A stretch of DNA of 64,000 nucleotides from Ruminococcus sp. AF46-10NS (GCF_003474435.1 NZ_QRNF01000001.1:1-64000), one strand, 5' to 3'; positions 8,815-19,655 are shown, counted from the stretch's first letter. Made by a program: numbers and translations. The notes: generated from the sequence alone by a model not told the origin.

Positions 8815-9378
8815 ATGAGCAAAGTATATATTTTTTTCGCGGACGGTTTTGAGGATATTGAAGGATTGACAGTAGTTGATCTGATGCGGAGAGCCGGAAT
8901 TGATATCCAGACAGTATCTGTTAAAGAAACAAAAGAAATCAGAACCTCCCACGGAATCAATATTCTCACAGACAGAACTTTCGGAGAGTGCGATTTTTCT
9001 GACGCAGATATGCTGGTAATCCCGGGAGGAATGCCGGGAACAAAATATCTCGAAGAATATAAACCGCTTACCGATCTTCTCATAGATTTTTACCAGAAAG
9101 GCGGCAAGATAGCAGCTATCTGTGCAGCACCGGGAGTATTTGAGAGACTTGGCTTTTTAAAGGGCAGAAATGCAACATCCTACCCATCCGTAATGGAGCA
9201 GCTTACAAGTGCCAGAACTTCCACGGAATCAGTTGTTGTTGACGGCAATGTAACAACAAGCAGAGGACTCGGAACAGCAATCGATTTCAGCCTTTCCCTG
9301 ATCCGTCAGTTGGAAGGAAGTGCAAAAGCAGAGGAAATTGCAGAATCTGTGGTATATTCCACAGAAAAATTCTATTAA
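8815..9378 (+). CDS. DJ-1/PfpI family protein
   Basis: A 187-residue protein of the DJ-1 superfamily: flavodoxin-like fold, opening KVYIFFADGFEDIEGL with the conserved Glu, and nucleophile-elbow Cys103 in IAAICAAPGVF. Family members act as glyoxalases/deglycases, chaperones or, more rarely, peptidases; the DJ-1-like length and elbow fit the stress-protective group better than protease PfpI. The ATG at 8815 is preferred over 8803 because the AAAGGATGGG ribosome site would abut the earlier start. It is transcribed alone. Confidence 0.9.
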   Translation: MSKVYIFFADGFEDIEGLTVVDLMRRAGIDIQTVSVKETKEIRTSHGINILTDRTFGECDFSDADMLVIPGGMPGTKYLEEYKPLTDLLIDFYQKGGKIAAICAAPGVFERLGFLKGRNATSYPSVMEQLTSARTSTESVVVDGNVTTSRGLGTAIDFSLSLIRQLEGSAKAEEIAESVVYSTEKFY

Positions 9379-9555
9379 AAAAGATGGTTCGGTTGCTGGT
9401 CACGGAGTGAACAGTAACACGCTTCGTGTACGAATGCATAATAATCAGGGCAGATGTACAGGCACGATACCGGGATCTTTATAGAAAACCGTGAATTTAT
9501 AGCAATATAAGAGAGGTAGAAGTCGAAAAAAATACTGGCGTTTTTACAGTGATTA

Positions 9556-9564
9556 TGCTATACT
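9556..9564 (+). promoter_or_regulatory. Extended -10 promoter before tig
   Basis: TGCTATACT is an extended -10 (TGn-TATACT) with no good -35. It lies 88 bases before the trigger factor start and is the best promoter candidate in the 273-base gap after the DJ-1 gene, which otherwise shows nothing recognisable. Confidence 0.5.
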
Positions 9565-9651
9565 ACAGAAATGACTGTAAATATATAAAATGCGAGTGTT
9601 AACTATTTATATAAGGTATTTACTCGATAGAATTAAGGAGGAACAAGAAAC

Positions 9652-10938
9652 ATGAGTTTACAGGTGGAGAAAATGGAGAAAAACATGGCGAAACTTACAA
9701 TTGAAGTTTCCGCTGAGGATCTTGACAAGGCAATGCAGAACGCATATCAGAAAGCGAAAGGAAGAATTTCCATTCCAGGATTCCGTAAAGGAAAAGCTCC
9801 AAGAAAAATGATCGAGCAGATGTACGGAAAGGGAGTATTCCTTGAGGACGCTGCTAACGCTCTGATTCCTGAGCATTACAGCAAAGCACTTGCTGAGTGT
9901 GATCTTGAGATCGTTTCCCAGCCTAAGATCGATGTAACACAGGTTGAGCCTGGCAAACCATTTATCTTTACAGCAGAAGTAGCTACCAAACCAGAGGTAA
10001 CTCTTGGTGACTATAAAGGACTTGAGGTTCCGAAGTCTGAGACAGAAGTAACAGACGAGGAAGTTGAGGCAGAGCTTAAGAAAGAGCAGGAGAAGAACTC
10101 CAGAACGATCACAGTTGAGGATCGTGCTGCAGAGAACGGCGATACAGCAACAATTGACTTTGAGGGATTCGTAGACGGAGAAGCATTCGAGGGCGGTAAA
10201 GGAACAGATTACCCGCTGACACTTGGTTCCAACACATTTATCCCGGGATTCGAGGAGCAGCTTGTTGGTGCTAAGACAGGTGATCACGTAGAGGTTAAGG
10301 TTACATTCCCGGAGGAGTATCAGGCTAAAGAACTCGCTGGTAAAGAAGCTGTATTCCAGTGCGATGTTAAGAAGATCGAAGCTAAAGAGCTTCCGGAGCT
10401 TGATGATGACTTTGCTAAAGATGTATCTGAGTTTGATACACTTGCTGAGTACAAAGAAGACGTTAAGAAGAACCTGACAGAGAAGAAAGCAGAAGATGCA
10501 CGTCGTGCAAAAGAAGACGCAGCAGTAGATAAAGTAATCGAGAATGCCCAGATGGATATTCCGGAGGCAATGATCGAGACTCAGACTCGTCAGATGCTTG
10601 ACGACTTCGCAAGAAGAATGCAGTCTCAGGGACTTTCCATGGAGCAGTACTTCCAGTTCACAGGCCAGAGCGTTGACAAGATGATGGAAGATATGAAACC
10701 GCAGGCACTTAAGAGAATCCAGACAAGACTGGTTCTTGAGAAGATCGCTGAGGTAGAGAACATCCAGCCAACAGAGGATGAGGTAAATGAAGAAATCTCC
10801 AAGATGGCAGAGATGTACAAGATGGAAGCAGACAAATTAAAAGATCTCATCGGTGAGAACGAGATGGAGCAGATGAAGAAAGATATGGCTGTTCAGAAAG
10901 CTGTTACATTAGTTGCCGATGCAGCTGTAGAGGCGTAA
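9652..10938 (+). CDS. tig: Trigger factor, ribosome-associated chaperone
   Basis: A 428-residue chaperone that binds near the ribosome exit tunnel and helps nascent chains fold; it also has peptidyl-prolyl isomerase activity. The N-terminal ribosome-binding domain has the signature GFRKGKAPRKMIEQMYG (around residues 44-60). The FKBP-type domain follows (NGDTATIDFEGFVDGEAFEGG and FIPGFEEQLVGA). The C-terminal helical arms are rich in Met and Lys. The ATG has an AAGGAGG site. It heads the tig-clpP-clpX-lon protein-quality block, an order conserved across many bacteria. Confidence 0.98.
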   Translation: MSLQVEKMEKNMAKLTIEVSAEDLDKAMQNAYQKAKGRISIPGFRKGKAPRKMIEQMYGKGVFLEDAANALIPEHYSKALAECDLEIVSQPKIDVTQVEPGKPFIFTAEVATKPEVTLGDYKGLEVPKSETEVTDEEVEAELKKEQEKNSRTITVEDRAAENGDTATIDFEGFVDGEAFEGGKGTDYPLTLGSNTFIPGFEEQLVGAKTGDHVEVKVTFPEEYQAKELAGKEAVFQCDVKKIEAKELPELDDDFAKDVSEFDTLAEYKEDVKKNLTEKKAEDARRAKEDAAVDKVIENAQMDIPEAMIETQTRQMLDDFARRMQSQGLSMEQYFQFTGQSVDKMMEDMKPQALKRIQTRLVLEKIAEVENIQPTEDEVNEEISKMAEMYKMEADKLKDLIGENEMEQMKKDMAVQKAVTLVADAAVEA

Positions 10939-10962
10939 TAAACCTCGGAAATGGAGGGCAAA

Positions 10963-11544
10963 ATGAGTTTAGTACCTTACGTCATTGAGCAGACCAGCAG
11001 AGGAGAGAGAAGTTACGATATCTATTCAAGACTTCTTAAGGACCGAATCATTTTCCTTGGAGAAGAGGTAAACGATGTCAGTGCGAACCTGATCGTTGCG
11101 CAGCTTCTCTTCCTGGAAGCAGAAGATCCTTCCAAGGATATTCAGCTTTATATCAACAGCCCGGGCGGTTCTGTAACTGCCGGAATGGCAATCTATGATA
11201 CAATGCAGTATATCAAGTGTGATGTATCTACAATCTGCCTTGGAATGGCAGCCAGCATGGGAGCTTTTCTCCTGTCCTCCGGTGCCAAAGGCAAGAGATA
11301 TGCACTTCCGAATTCAACGATCATGATCCACCAGCCGTCAGGCGGTGCACAGGGGCAGGCTACAGAGATTCAGATCGTAGCTGACCAGATCGCAAAAACT
11401 AAAAAGAAGCTGAATGAAATTCTTTCTATGAATACCGGACAGCCTCTTGAGATTGTGGAGAAAGATACTGACCGTGATAACTATATGACAGCTGAAGAAG
11501 CTAAGGCATATGGTCTTATTGACGGTGTTGTGATCCACAAATAA
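10963..11544 (+). CDS. clpP: ATP-dependent Clp protease proteolytic subunit
   Basis: A 193-residue serine peptidase forming the two-ring barrel that degrades proteins unfolded by ClpX. The catalytic triad is in place: Ser98 (GMAASMGAF), His123 (IMIHQPSGG) and Asp172 (DTDRDNYM). The ATG at 10963 is chosen because GGAGGG lies 5 bases upstream and [11 protein letters not shown] is the usual ClpP beginning. It starts just 24 bases after tig and ends before a strong hairpin. Confidence 0.98.
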   Translation: MSLVPYVIEQTSRGERSYDIYSRLLKDRIIFLGEEVNDVSANLIVAQLLFLEAEDPSKDIQLYINSPGGSVTAGMAIYDTMQYIKCDVSTICLGMAASMGAFLLSSGAKGKRYALPNSTIMIHQPSGGAQGQATEIQIVADQIAKTKKKLNEILSMNTGQPLEIVEKDTDRDNYMTAEEAKAYGLIDGVVIHK

Positions 11545-11554
11545 TGCGTAAGAA

Positions 11555-11590
11555 AAGACTCCTGTAAAAACACAGGAGTCTTATCTTGCT
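11555..11590 (+). terminator. Hairpin terminator between clpP and clpX
   Basis: AAGACTCCTGT (11555-11565) pairs perfectly over 11 bp with ACAGGAGTCTT (11572-11582), followed by the modest T-rich run ATCTTGCTTT. It should end or reduce transcription between clpP and clpX. Confidence 0.75.
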
Positions 11591-11655
11591 TTAAAAAGGA
11601 ATTTTAAATGTCTGTGAGAGACGGACATTTACGCTTAGAAAGGAAACAAAATCAT

Positions 11656-12969
11656 ATGGCAGATAAAATAAGAGAAGGAAAAGTAAGATGCTCCTTTTGC
11701 CATAAGACTGAAGATCAGGTACGTAAGCTGATCGCAGGTCCGGATGGAGCATATATTTGTGATGAATGTATCGGTATCTGTTCCGAGATCATGGAGGAAG
11801 AGTTCAGCATGTACGATCGCGAAGACGATTACGGAACTGGGATCAATCTTCTGAAACCGGAAGAGATCCATAGCATTCTGGACGAGTATGTTATTGGACA
11901 GGACGATGCAAAAAAAACACTTTCTGTAGCTGTTTACAATCATTACAAGAGAATTCTTGCTTCCAAAAACCTGGATGTTGAGCTGCAGAAGAGCAATATC
12001 CTGATGCTTGGCCCAACAGGTTCCGGTAAGACACTTCTTGCACAGACACTGGCAAGACTTCTGAATGTTCCTTTTGCCATCGCAGATGCCACCACTCTCA
12101 CAGAGGCAGGCTATGTTGGTGAGGACGTTGAGAATATTCTTCTGAAGATCATCCAGGCAGCAGATTACGACATTGAACGTGCACAGTACGGAATCATTTA
12201 TATCGATGAGATCGACAAGATCACAAGAAAATCCGAGAACACATCCATCACAAGAGATGTGTCCGGTGAAGGCGTACAGCAGGCACTCCTGAAGATTCTT
12301 GAGGGAACTGTTGCAAGCGTGCCACCACAGGGTGGAAGAAAGCATCCGCATCAGGAGTTTATCCAGATTGATACAACGAACATTCTGTTCATCTGCGGAG
12401 GAGCTTTTGACGGACTGGAGAAGATCATCGAGTCCAGACAGGATACCAAATCCATCGGTTTTGGTGCAGAGGTTTCCGAGAAGGAAGAGCGCAACGTAGG
12501 TGAAGTCCTCAAGGAAGTTATGCCGGAAGACTTTATTAAATTCGGTCTGATCCCTGAATTTATCGGACGAGTTCCGGTTGTTGTAACACTGGATTCCCTT
12601 GATGAAGAAGCTCTGATCCGTATCCTGAAAGAGCCCAAGAACTCTCTTACCAAGCAGTATGACAAGCTTTTTGAACTGGATGGAGTGGAACTTGAGTTCC
12701 AGGATGAGGCACTTGAAATTGTTGCCCGTAAATCCCTCGAGAGAAAAACAGGTGCCAGAGGACTTCGTTCCATTATGGAGCATACTCTGATGGATCTGAT
12801 GTACAGGACACCATCGGATGATACGATCCGTAAATGTATCATTACAAAAGAGGCAGTGGAGGGAACCGGAGAAGCGGAGATCATCCATGGGGAGGCCCCG
12901 GCTCCTGTAAAGAAGGCAGGACACAAAACATCCCGTTCAAGAAAGAAAGGCAAGCCGGAAACAGCTTGA
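11656..12969 (+). CDS. clpX: ATP-dependent Clp protease ATP-binding subunit
   Basis: A 437-residue AAA+ unfoldase that feeds substrates to ClpP. The N-terminal zinc finger shows both Cys pairs (CSFCHK and CDECIGIC). The AAA+ core has Walker A GPTGSGKT, Walker [11 protein letters not shown], the GYVGEDVE pore-1 loop and the arginine-finger region. The C-terminal tail is basic ([10 protein letters not shown]). The ATG at 11656 is favoured because the zinc domain starts there and AAAGGA is nearby. An upstream in-frame ATG at 11608 also has an AAAAAGGA site and would add 16 residues. The ClpP-docking loop is present in the IGF form (KSIGFGAEV). Confidence 0.97.
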   Translation: MADKIREGKVRCSFCHKTEDQVRKLIAGPDGAYICDECIGICSEIMEEEFSMYDREDDYGTGINLLKPEEIHSILDEYVIGQDDAKKTLSVAVYNHYKRILASKNLDVELQKSNILMLGPTGSGKTLLAQTLARLLNVPFAIADATTLTEAGYVGEDVENILLKIIQAADYDIERAQYGIIYIDEIDKITRKSENTSITRDVSGEGVQQALLKILEGTVASVPPQGGRKHPHQEFIQIDTTNILFICGGAFDGLEKIIESRQDTKSIGFGAEVSEKEERNVGEVLKEVMPEDFIKFGLIPEFIGRVPVVVTLDSLDEEALIRILKEPKNSLTKQYDKLFELDGVELEFQDEALEIVARKSLERKTGARGLRSIMEHTLMDLMYRTPSDDTIRKCIITKEAVEGTGEAEIIHGEAPAPVKKAGHKTSRSRKKGKPETA

Positions 12970-12986
12970 TGAAGGGACTGACATAA

Positions 12987-15299
12987 ATGACAAATCAGGT
13001 CAATATATTGCCAATGATCGCTCTGCGCGGAACTGCGGTTCTGCCGGAGATGATCGTACACTTTGATGTGAGCAGGGAGAAATCAATCCGTGCCGTAGAA
13101 GCAGCAATGCTTCATGACCAGAAGATTTTTCTTCTGACGCAGAAAGATCCGGAAGTTGAGACGCCAGGGCTTGATGATCTGTATCAGGTAGGAACCATTG
13201 CCTATATTAAGCAGGTGGTGAAGCTTCCGCAGGATCTCTACCGTGTTCTGGTAGAAGGACAGGAACGGGCAGAAGTTTTAAGCCTGGAGCAGGAAGAACC
13301 ATACCTGAAAGCTGAATGCGAGGTTGTCACAGCACAGGAAGAGACTTATCCGGAACCTGTAAAAGATGCCATGCTCCGCAGTATCCGGGAACTTTTCCAG
13401 AAATACTGCCGAGAGAGTGGCAAAATAAGCAGAGATCTGGTAAACCAGATCATGGTCATTGAGGATGTGCAGGAGACCATTGATCAGATTGCAGTGAATC
13501 TCCCGATGTCCTATCAGAATAAACAGAAGCTTCTTGAGGCTGTATCTCTCAATGACCGCTATGAGATCCTGGGTGCACTTCTTGGCAGTGAGATTGAAGT
13601 GATTCATATTACAAAAGATCTCCAGCGCAAGGTGAAATCCCATATCGACAAGAATCAGAGAGAATACATTCTCCGTGAGCAGCTTAAGACGATACGAGAG
13701 GAGCTTGGCGAGGATAATACAGCTGATGACGTTGAGGAATTCCGCAAACAGCTGAAAGAACTCAACGCTTCCGATGAAGTAAAAGAGAAGATATCCAAGG
13801 AGATCAGCCGTTTCAAGGGAATGGCAGCCAGTGCGGCAGAGGCAACGGTACAGAGAGGATATCTTGAAACAGTTCTTGCACTTCCGTGGGATAAAAAATC
13901 TGAGGATTCCGAGGATCTTGAGAATGCGTGGAGAATCCTTGAGGAAGGACATTACGGACTGAAAGATGTAAAAGAACGTATTATGGAATTCCTTGCAGTG
14001 CGTAAGCTTACACATAAGGGCAGGAGTCCGATCCTCTGTCTTGTAGGCCCTCCGGGAACCGGTAAGACTTCCATTGCACGTTCTGTTGCAGAGGCCATGA
14101 ATAAGAAATATGTACGTATCTGTCTTGGCGGTGTTCGTGATGAGGCTGAGATTCGTGGTCACAGAAAGACTTATGTGGGCGCCATGCCGGGAAGGATCAC
14201 TGTTGCGCTGAAAGAAGCAGGTGTCAGCAATCCGCTGATGCTCCTTGACGAGATCGACAAGACAAGCAGCGACTACAAGGGAGATACTTCCGCGGCACTT
14301 CTCGAAGTGCTGGATCCTGAGCAGAACAGTAAGTTCAATGACCATTATGTGGAGATTCCGCAGGATCTTTCTGAGGTACTGTTTATTGCCACTGCAAATG
14401 ATGTTCAGGGAATCCCGAGACCGCTTCTTGACAGAATGGAACTGATAGAGATCTCCGGATACACAGAGAATGAGAAGGAACATATTGCAAGAGAGCATCT
14501 GATTCCGAAACAGATGGAAATCAACGGAATCCCGAAAGGAAAACTGGTGATCCAGCCGGCTGCACTTGGCAAGCTGATCAACAGCTATACAAAAGAAGCC
14601 GGGGTCCGTTCTCTTGAGAGAAATATCGGCCGCATCTGCCGCAAGACTGCGAGAGCTCTTATGGAAGAAGGCAAAGATAAGGTGGTTGTAACATCCAGAA
14701 ATATTTCCAGATTCCTTGGAAAAGAGAGATATGATTATCTTATGGCCAATGAAAAAAATGAGGTTGGAATCGCCCGTGGCCTTGCATGGACACAGGTTGG
14801 TGGTGATACTCTTCAGATCGAAGTCAATGTTATGCCGGGTAAAGGTGAGCTGCTTCTTACAGGACAGCTTGGAGATGTAATGAAGGAATCTGCACAGGCA
14901 GGCATCAGTTACATCCGTTCCGTTGCAGATGAGTATGGAATCGATGCAGAATTTTTTCAGAAAAAAGATATCCATGTACATATCCCGGAAGGCGCTGTTC
15001 CAAAAGATGGCCCGTCCGCAGGTATTACCATGGCAACAGCCATGTTTTCCGCTATTATCGGGAAACCGGTACGCGCAGACCTTGCCATGACAGGTGAGAT
15101 TACTTTAAGAGGCCGTGTGCTTCCGATTGGCGGACTGAAAGAAAAGCTGCTTGCAGCCAAATATGCGAAAATAAAAGAAGTCCTCGTTCCGGCGAAAAAC
15201 CGTCCGGATATCGAAGAGATGGACAAAGAGATCCTACAGGGACTTAACATTCAGTTTGTGGATAACATGAAAGAAGTTCTTGATGAAGCTCTTGCATAA
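12987..15299 (+). CDS. lon: ATP-dependent protease Lon
   Basis: A 770-residue homohexameric AAA+ protease that degrades damaged and regulatory proteins. In order: an N-terminal substrate-binding LON domain ([15 protein letters not shown]), a coiled helical linker, an AAA+ module (Walker [10 protein letters not shown], Walker [10 protein letters not shown]), and the serine protease domain with catalytic Ser677 (DGPSAGITM) and Lys at about 720 ([12 protein letters not shown]). Length is standard. It starts 17 bases after clpX with no terminator between, so the two are probably co-transcribed. Confidence 0.98.
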   Translation: MTNQVNILPMIALRGTAVLPEMIVHFDVSREKSIRAVEAAMLHDQKIFLLTQKDPEVETPGLDDLYQVGTIAYIKQVVKLPQDLYRVLVEGQERAEVLSLEQEEPYLKAECEVVTAQEETYPEPVKDAMLRSIRELFQKYCRESGKISRDLVNQIMVIEDVQETIDQIAVNLPMSYQNKQKLLEAVSLNDRYEILGALLGSEIEVIHITKDLQRKVKSHIDKNQREYILREQLKTIREELGEDNTADDVEEFRKQLKELNASDEVKEKISKEISRFKGMAASAAEATVQRGYLETVLALPWDKKSEDSEDLENAWRILEEGHYGLKDVKERIMEFLAVRKLTHKGRSPILCLVGPPGTGKTSIARSVAEAMNKKYVRICLGGVRDEAEIRGHRKTYVGAMPGRITVALKEAGVSNPLMLLDEIDKTSSDYKGDTSAALLEVLDPEQNSKFNDHYVEIPQDLSEVLFIATANDVQGIPRPLLDRMELIEISGYTENEKEHIAREHLIPKQMEINGIPKGKLVIQPAALGKLINSYTKEAGVRSLERNIGRICRKTARALMEEGKDKVVVTSRNISRFLGKERYDYLMANEKNEVGIARGLAWTQVGGDTLQIEVNVMPGKGELLLTGQLGDVMKESAQAGISYIRSVADEYGIDAEFFQKKDIHVHIPEGAVPKDGPSAGITMATAMFSAIIGKPVRADLAMTGEITLRGRVLPIGGLKEKLLAAKYAKIKEVLVPAKNRPDIEEMDKEILQGLNIQFVDNMKEVLDEALA

Positions 15300-15311
15300 A
15301 CAAAACAAGAA

Positions 15312-15345
15312 AAAACCCTGCCTTGATTTTCAGGACAGGGCTTTT
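15312..15345 (+). terminator. Terminator after lon
   Basis: AAAACCCTG pairs with CAGGGCTTTT around a partly paired interior, ending in a short T-run. It sits in the gap between lon and engB. The ribosome site of engB (GGGAGG) follows closely, so some read-through is likely. Confidence 0.65.
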
Positions 15346-15368
15346 AACAGAAAAGGGAGGAACAACAA

Positions 15369-15980
15369 ATGGTAATCAAAAACGTATCGCTGGACATTGT
15401 ATGCGGAATCACAAGCAAGATCCCGGACACAGGAAGACCGGAGGTAGCTTTTGCGGGAAAATCAAATGTAGGGAAATCCTCCCTGATCAATGGTCTGATG
15501 AACCGCAAGGCTCTGGCCAGAACCAGTGCACAGCCGGGAAAAACACAGACAATTAATTTTTATAATATCAACGAAGCAATGTATCTTGTGGACCTGCCAG
15601 GCTACGGCTATGCTAAAGTTTCCGCAGCTGAGAAGGAAAAATGGGGAAAGATGATCGAAGGCTATCTTCACGAGTCAAAGGAACTCCGGGCAGTCTTTCT
15701 TCTGGTGGATATCCGCCATAAACCCTCTGCCAATGACAAGCAGATGTATGACTGGATCTGCCATAACGGATATGAGCCGGTGATCATCGCGACCAAGCTT
15801 GACAAGCTGAAACGCAGCCAGGTGGCAAAGAGCCTGAAGGAGATCCGCACAGGACTGGGACTTCCAAAAGATGGAAAGATCCTTCCGTTTTCTGCGGAGA
15901 CAAAGCAGGGAAGAGACGAGATATGGGCACTGATCGATGAGTTGACTGGATTAGCAGAACCGGCAGCTACAGAGGATTGA
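15369..15980 (+). CDS. engB: Ribosome biogenesis GTP-binding protein EngB (YsxC/YihA)
   Basis: A 203-residue essential GTPase needed for assembly of the large ribosomal subunit. GTPase motifs: G1 [10 protein letters not shown]3 [11 protein letters not shown]4 [11 protein letters not shown] (TKLD) and G5 FSAETKQG. Compact single-domain length is normal. Its position after lon is the usual one in Firmicutes. Confidence 0.97.
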   Translation: MVIKNVSLDIVCGITSKIPDTGRPEVAFAGKSNVGKSSLINGLMNRKALARTSAQPGKTQTINFYNINEAMYLVDLPGYGYAKVSAAEKEKWGKMIEGYLHESKELRAVFLLVDIRHKPSANDKQMYDWICHNGYEPVIIATKLDKLKRSQVAKSLKEIRTGLGLPKDGKILPFSAETKQGRDEIWALIDELTGLAEPAATED

Positions 15981-15993
15981 GGAGAACAAAAAG

Positions 15994-16845
15994 ATGGGAA
16001 TTATCAAGGCGCTCAAGCTGGGATTTGACTATCAGAGATATGACGATGACGGCAATGTGGTAGACATGCAGCGCGCAGTCAATGATGTAAACCTGGACAT
16101 TGAAGCCGGGGAATTTGTGGCAGTACTGGGACATAACGGCTCCGGAAAATCCACACTGGCGAAACATATGAATGCACTTTTGATTCCGACAGAAGGAACC
16201 ATGCTGGTAGACGGTATTGACACAGCCAGGGAAACAAAACTCTGGAAAGTGCGCCAGAAAGCAGGAATGGTGTTTCAGAACCCGGATAATCAGATCATAG
16301 GAACTGTAGTAGAAGAGGATGTAGGATTCGGCCCTGAGAACATGGGCATTCCCACGGACGATATCTGGAAACGTGTAGATGACAGCCTGGAAAAAGTTGG
16401 CATGACAGCTTACCGCTATCAGTCACCAAACAAGCTTTCCGGCGGTCAGAAACAGCGAGTTGCCATTGCAGGTGTGATGGCAATGCGTCCCAGATGCATC
16501 ATTCTGGATGAGCCTACAGCCATGTTGGACCCCAACGGACGAAAAGAAGTTCTGGAGGCAGTGCGGGAACTGAACCGTAAGGAAAAAGTTACTGTTATTC
16601 TGATCACGCATTACATGGAGGAAGTGATCCATGCTGACCGTGTTTATGTCATGGACAGCGGAAATGTTGTGATGCAGGGAAATCCTAAAGAGATCTTTTC
16701 CCAGGTGGATACCCTTAAAGCGTATGGACTGGATGTACCACAGGTAACACTTCTTGCATATGAACTGAAGAAATCCGGCGTGGATGTTTCGGATGGAATA
16801 CTGACTACAGAGGAGCTGGTGAGCGCATTATGTCAATCGAATTAA
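15994..16845 (+). CDS. ecfA1: Energy-coupling factor transporter ATPase EcfA1
   Basis: One of two ATPases that power ECF-type vitamin and metal importers, pairing with EcfA2 and EcfT and shared among many substrate-binding S components, none of which is in this window. Motifs over 283 residues: Walker [11 protein letters not shown]-loop (MVFQNPDNQ), signature LSGGQKQR, Walker [14 protein letters not shown] and H-loop ITHYMEE. The start is 13 bases after engB with a GAGGAG site. The 3' end overlaps ecfA2 by 16 bases. Confidence 0.97.
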   Translation: MGIIKALKLGFDYQRYDDDGNVVDMQRAVNDVNLDIEAGEFVAVLGHNGSGKSTLAKHMNALLIPTEGTMLVDGIDTARETKLWKVRQKAGMVFQNPDNQIIGTVVEEDVGFGPENMGIPTDDIWKRVDDSLEKVGMTAYRYQSPNKLSGGQKQRVAIAGVMAMRPRCIILDEPTAMLDPNGRKEVLEAVRELNRKEKVTVILITHYMEEVIHADRVYVMDSGNVVMQGNPKEIFSQVDTLKAYGLDVPQVTLLAYELKKSGVDVSDGILTTEELVSALCQSN

Positions 16846-17717
16846 AAAATGTAACCTATACCTACAGCCCAGGGACAGCCTATGAGAGCCATGCGCTGAA
16901 GGATGTCAGCCTTGTGATCCCGGACGGTCAGTTTATCGGGATCATCGGACACACAGGAAGCGGAAAATCTACATTGATCCAGCATCTGAATGCGCTGGTA
17001 CAGCCAACATCCGGCCAGGTTCTGTACAATGGAGAAGATGTGTGGGCAGAAAAATATGACAGAAAGCAGCTTCGGAGCGAAGTTGGACTGGTGTTCCAGT
17101 ATCCGGAACATCAGCTTTTTGAGAACGATGTGATTTCCGATGTGTGCTTTGGACCTATGAATCAGGGACTTTCCAGAGAAGAGGCGGAGAAAGAAGCGAA
17201 GCAGGCACTGACACAGGTTGGAGTAAAAGAATCCAATTTCAAGAAATCACCCTTTGAGCTTTCCGGAGGCCAGAAAAAAAGGGTGGCTATTGCAGGGGTT
17301 CTTGCCATGAACCCGAAGATCCTGATCCTGGACGAGCCCACAGCAGGCCTTGATCCGAAGGGACGTGATGATATTCTGGATCAGATCGCAGAGCTTCATA
17401 AAGTGAGGGGAATCACTATTGTCCTGGTGTCCCACAGCATGGAGGATATTGCGAAATATGTGGAGCGTCTCATTGTTATGAACCACGGAGAAGCTGTATT
17501 TGATGATGAACCGAAGAAGGTTTTTTCACATTATAAGGAACTGGAAACCATGGGACTTGCCGCACCGCAGATCACTTATATCATGCATGCGCTGAAGGAA
17601 CATGGGCTGCATGTGGATGCAGATGCCACAACGGTGGAGGAAGCCAAAGACAGCATCCTTGCCGCACTTACGCGGGCAAACTCTCCATTACTGAACAAAG
17701 GAGGGGCGGAAAAATGA
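16830..17717 (+). CDS. ecfA2: Energy-coupling factor transporter ATPase EcfA2
   Basis: Partner ATPase of EcfA1 (295 residues). Motifs: Walker [11 protein letters not shown]-loop ([11 protein letters not shown]), signature LSGGQKKR, Walker [14 protein letters not shown] and H-loop VSHSMEDI. The start codon overlaps the end of ecfA1, and its own stop overlaps the ecfT start, so the three are translated together. Confidence 0.97.
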   Translation: MSIELKNVTYTYSPGTAYESHALKDVSLVIPDGQFIGIIGHTGSGKSTLIQHLNALVQPTSGQVLYNGEDVWAEKYDRKQLRSEVGLVFQYPEHQLFENDVISDVCFGPMNQGLSREEAEKEAKQALTQVGVKESNFKKSPFELSGGQKKRVAIAGVLAMNPKILILDEPTAGLDPKGRDDILDQIAELHKVRGITIVLVSHSMEDIAKYVERLIVMNHGEAVFDDEPKKVFSHYKELETMGLAAPQITYIMHALKEHGLHVDADATTVEEAKDSILAALTRANSPLLNKGGAEK

Positions 17718-18517
17718 TCAGAGATATTACCATTGGCCAGTATTATCCGGCCAAATCCGTTCTTCACAGACTGGATCCACGGACCAAATTTCTGGGAACT
17801 CTGGGATTTCTGATTTCTGTGTTCCTGTTCCATACTTTTCTGGGATATGCAGTTGCGACCGTATTTCTGGTTGCCATGATCGCGATTTCCAAGGTTCCGG
17901 TGAAATTCATGTTCAAGGGTCTGAAAGCTATCGTTATGATCCTTCTGATCACGGTTGTGTTCAATATTATTCTGACGCCTGGCGAAGTGCTGTGGCGTTT
18001 CGGAATCATCAAGGTTACAAGGGAAGGCCTTGTTCTTGCAGGAAGAATGGCAATCCGTCTTGTTTACCTTGTGATCGGATCTTCCATCATGACATTGACT
18101 ACCACGCCGAATCAGCTGACAGATGGTCTGGAGAGATTGCTCCGTCCGCTGAACAAGATCCGGGTGCCGGTACATGAGATCGCCATGATGATGTCCATTG
18201 CCCTTCGCTTTATCCCGATCCTTCTGGAGGAGACTGATAAGATCATGAAAGCGCAGATTGCCAGAGGTGCAGATTTCGAAAATGGAAATCTGATCCAGAA
18301 GGCAAAAAACATGGTTCCCCTTCTTGTACCGTTGTTTATTTCTGCTTTTCGACGTGCCAATGATCTGGCCATGGCAATGGAAGCAAGATGTTATCATGGC
18401 GGAGATCACAGAACCCAGATGAAGCCGCTGCATTATGAAAAAAGAGATTATGCGGCCTATGGGATCCTTGTGGTATATCTTGCTGTGGGGGTTGCATTCC
18501 GCGTGGCAGGACTGTAA
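17714..18517 (+). CDS. ecfT: Energy-coupling factor transmembrane protein EcfT
   Basis: Membrane scaffold (267 residues, about five to six hydrophobic segments) that couples the two ATPases to interchangeable substrate-binding proteins. The N-terminal segment LHRLDPRTKFLGTL and the coupling-helix sequence AQIARGADFENG (the A-R-G motif) are characteristic. The ATGA overlap with ecfA2 indicates coupling. Confidence 0.96.
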   Translation: MIRDITIGQYYPAKSVLHRLDPRTKFLGTLGFLISVFLFHTFLGYAVATVFLVAMIAISKVPVKFMFKGLKAIVMILLITVVFNIILTPGEVLWRFGIIKVTREGLVLAGRMAIRLVYLVIGSSIMTLTTTPNQLTDGLERLLRPLNKIRVPVHEIAMMMSIALRFIPILLEETDKIMKAQIARGADFENGNLIQKAKNMVPLLVPLFISAFRRANDLAMAMEARCYHGGDHRTQMKPLHYEKRDYAAYGILVVYLAVGVAFRVAGL

Positions 18518-18599
18518 CCGAATCCTGCAGGTACTTAGACATGGAACGGTCCGAAGCGTTGCATTTTGCATAGCGGAACTGTAACCGAATCAGGCAGGC
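18508..18599 (+). repeat. Pair of short direct repeats between ecfT and truA
   Basis: GGACTGTAACCGAATCctGCAGG near 18508 recurs as GGAACTGTAACCGAATCagGCAGG near 18575. The first copy overlaps the ecfT stop codon. No function is assigned; a slipped duplication of the gene end is one possible origin. Confidence 0.55.
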
Positions 18600-18674
18600 A
18601 TTTTGCTGGACGGTATGTCTGTTTTGGGATGGGAAGTACTGCAGGGATGTCTGTATCAGGAGGGAATATATTAT

Positions 18675-19412
18675 ATGAAACGAGTAGGACTTGTTGTAGC
18701 TTATGATGGAACCAAGTACTCAGGCTGGCAGACACAGCCAAATGGAATCACCATTCAGGGCGTTTTAAACGATACCTTAAGTGAACTGCTTGGAGAAAAG
18801 ATCGAGACCATCGGTGCCAGCCGTACAGATGCAGGAGTGCACGCTCTTGGAAATGTGGCGGTGTTTGATACTGAATCCAGGATCCCAGGGGAAAAATTTT
18901 CCTATGCACTGAACCAGAGACTTCCGGAGGATATCCGTATTCAGCTGTCTGAGGAGGTGGAGCCGGATTTTCATCCCCGTTATTGTGACAGTGAAAAAAC
19001 ATATGAATATCGTATCCTGAACCGGAAGTTTCCGGTGCCAACGGAGCGTTTGTACTCTTATTTTTACCATTATAAACTGGATGTGGATAAGATGAAGGAA
19101 GCAACATCTTATCTGATCGGACGCCATGATTTTGCCAGCTTCTGCGGCTCCGGCGCACAGGTGAAGACAACCATCCGTACTGTGACCTCCATGGATGTGT
19201 GGAGAGATGGTGATATGGTGACAATCCGCATTTCAGGAACAGGTTTTCTTTATAATATGGTGCGTATCATTTCAGGAACTCTGATCGAGATCGGGAACGG
19301 ACAGTATCCGCCGGAACGTATGGATAAGATTTTAAAAGCCTGTGACCGCGGGGCTGCAGGCCCCACAGCACCGGCGCAGGGTCTGACATTGATGGGAATT
19401 GAATTTTTCTGA
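18675..19412 (+). CDS. truA: tRNA pseudouridine(38-40) synthase
   Basis: A 245-residue enzyme that isomerises uridines 38-40 in the tRNA anticodon stem. The catalytic Asp52 lies in the signature GASRTDAGVHALGN, and the N-terminus VGLVVAYDGTKYSGWQ is typical. The ATG at 18675 follows AGGAGGG; the open frame from 18603 adds 24 residues unlike the family. Its place between ecfT and rplM is the standard Firmicute order. Confidence 0.96.
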   Translation: MKRVGLVVAYDGTKYSGWQTQPNGITIQGVLNDTLSELLGEKIETIGASRTDAGVHALGNVAVFDTESRIPGEKFSYALNQRLPEDIRIQLSEEVEPDFHPRYCDSEKTYEYRILNRKFPVPTERLYSYFYHYKLDVDKMKEATSYLIGRHDFASFCGSGAQVKTTIRTVTSMDVWRDGDMVTIRISGTGFLYNMVRIISGTLIEIGNGQYPPERMDKILKACDRGAAGPTAPAQGLTLMGIEFF

Positions 19413-19449
19413 AAACAGGAATTTTGTTGAAAATTACAAGAAAAAACAG

Positions 19450-19478
19450 TTGACAGGCAAGGTGCCTTATAATATAAT
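19450..19478 (+). promoter_or_regulatory. Consensus sigma-A promoter for rplM-rpsI
   Basis: TTGACA (19450-19455) and TATAAT (19473-19478) match consensus fully and are separated by 17 bases, as expected for a ribosomal protein operon. Confidence 0.9.
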
Positions 19479-19485
19479 AACTCAA

Positions 19486-19640
19486 TGTGACGTAGTGCGA
19501 AGATGCTTGAGCCAATAGCCCCGGCGACGGCATTTTATCAGCGGTTTCGGACATTTCCGCGATTTATTTTGCACCCGCGTTTCCATTTACTTTTTTTCGC
19601 GGAAGTACCGCGGTTTGAGAAACATTATCGTTGATAAATA
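19486..19640 (+). promoter_or_regulatory. Long 5' leader of rplM, possible L13 leader
   Basis: About 155 untranslated bases separate the predicted start of transcription from the AGGAGG site of rplM. They contain paired elements such as CCGCG/CGCGG around 19557-19614 (TTTCCGCG with CGCGGAAG, and ACCGCGGT). L13 autoregulatory leaders are known in Firmicutes; whether this folds as that family was not tested. Confidence 0.4.
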
Positions 19641-19655
19641 ACAGGAGGTAGGACC

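Noticed and set aside
11635..12924. Long open frame on the minus strand across clpX
   Set aside because: It is a shadow of clpX, with a Cys/Leu-rich composition, no ribosome site and no domain.
13278..14981. 567-codon minus-strand frame across lon
   Set aside because: Antisense shadow of a clear lon gene; no recognisable protein features.
17576..18571. 331-codon minus-strand frame across ecfT
   Set aside because: Antisense shadow; His/Gln-rich nonsense composition.
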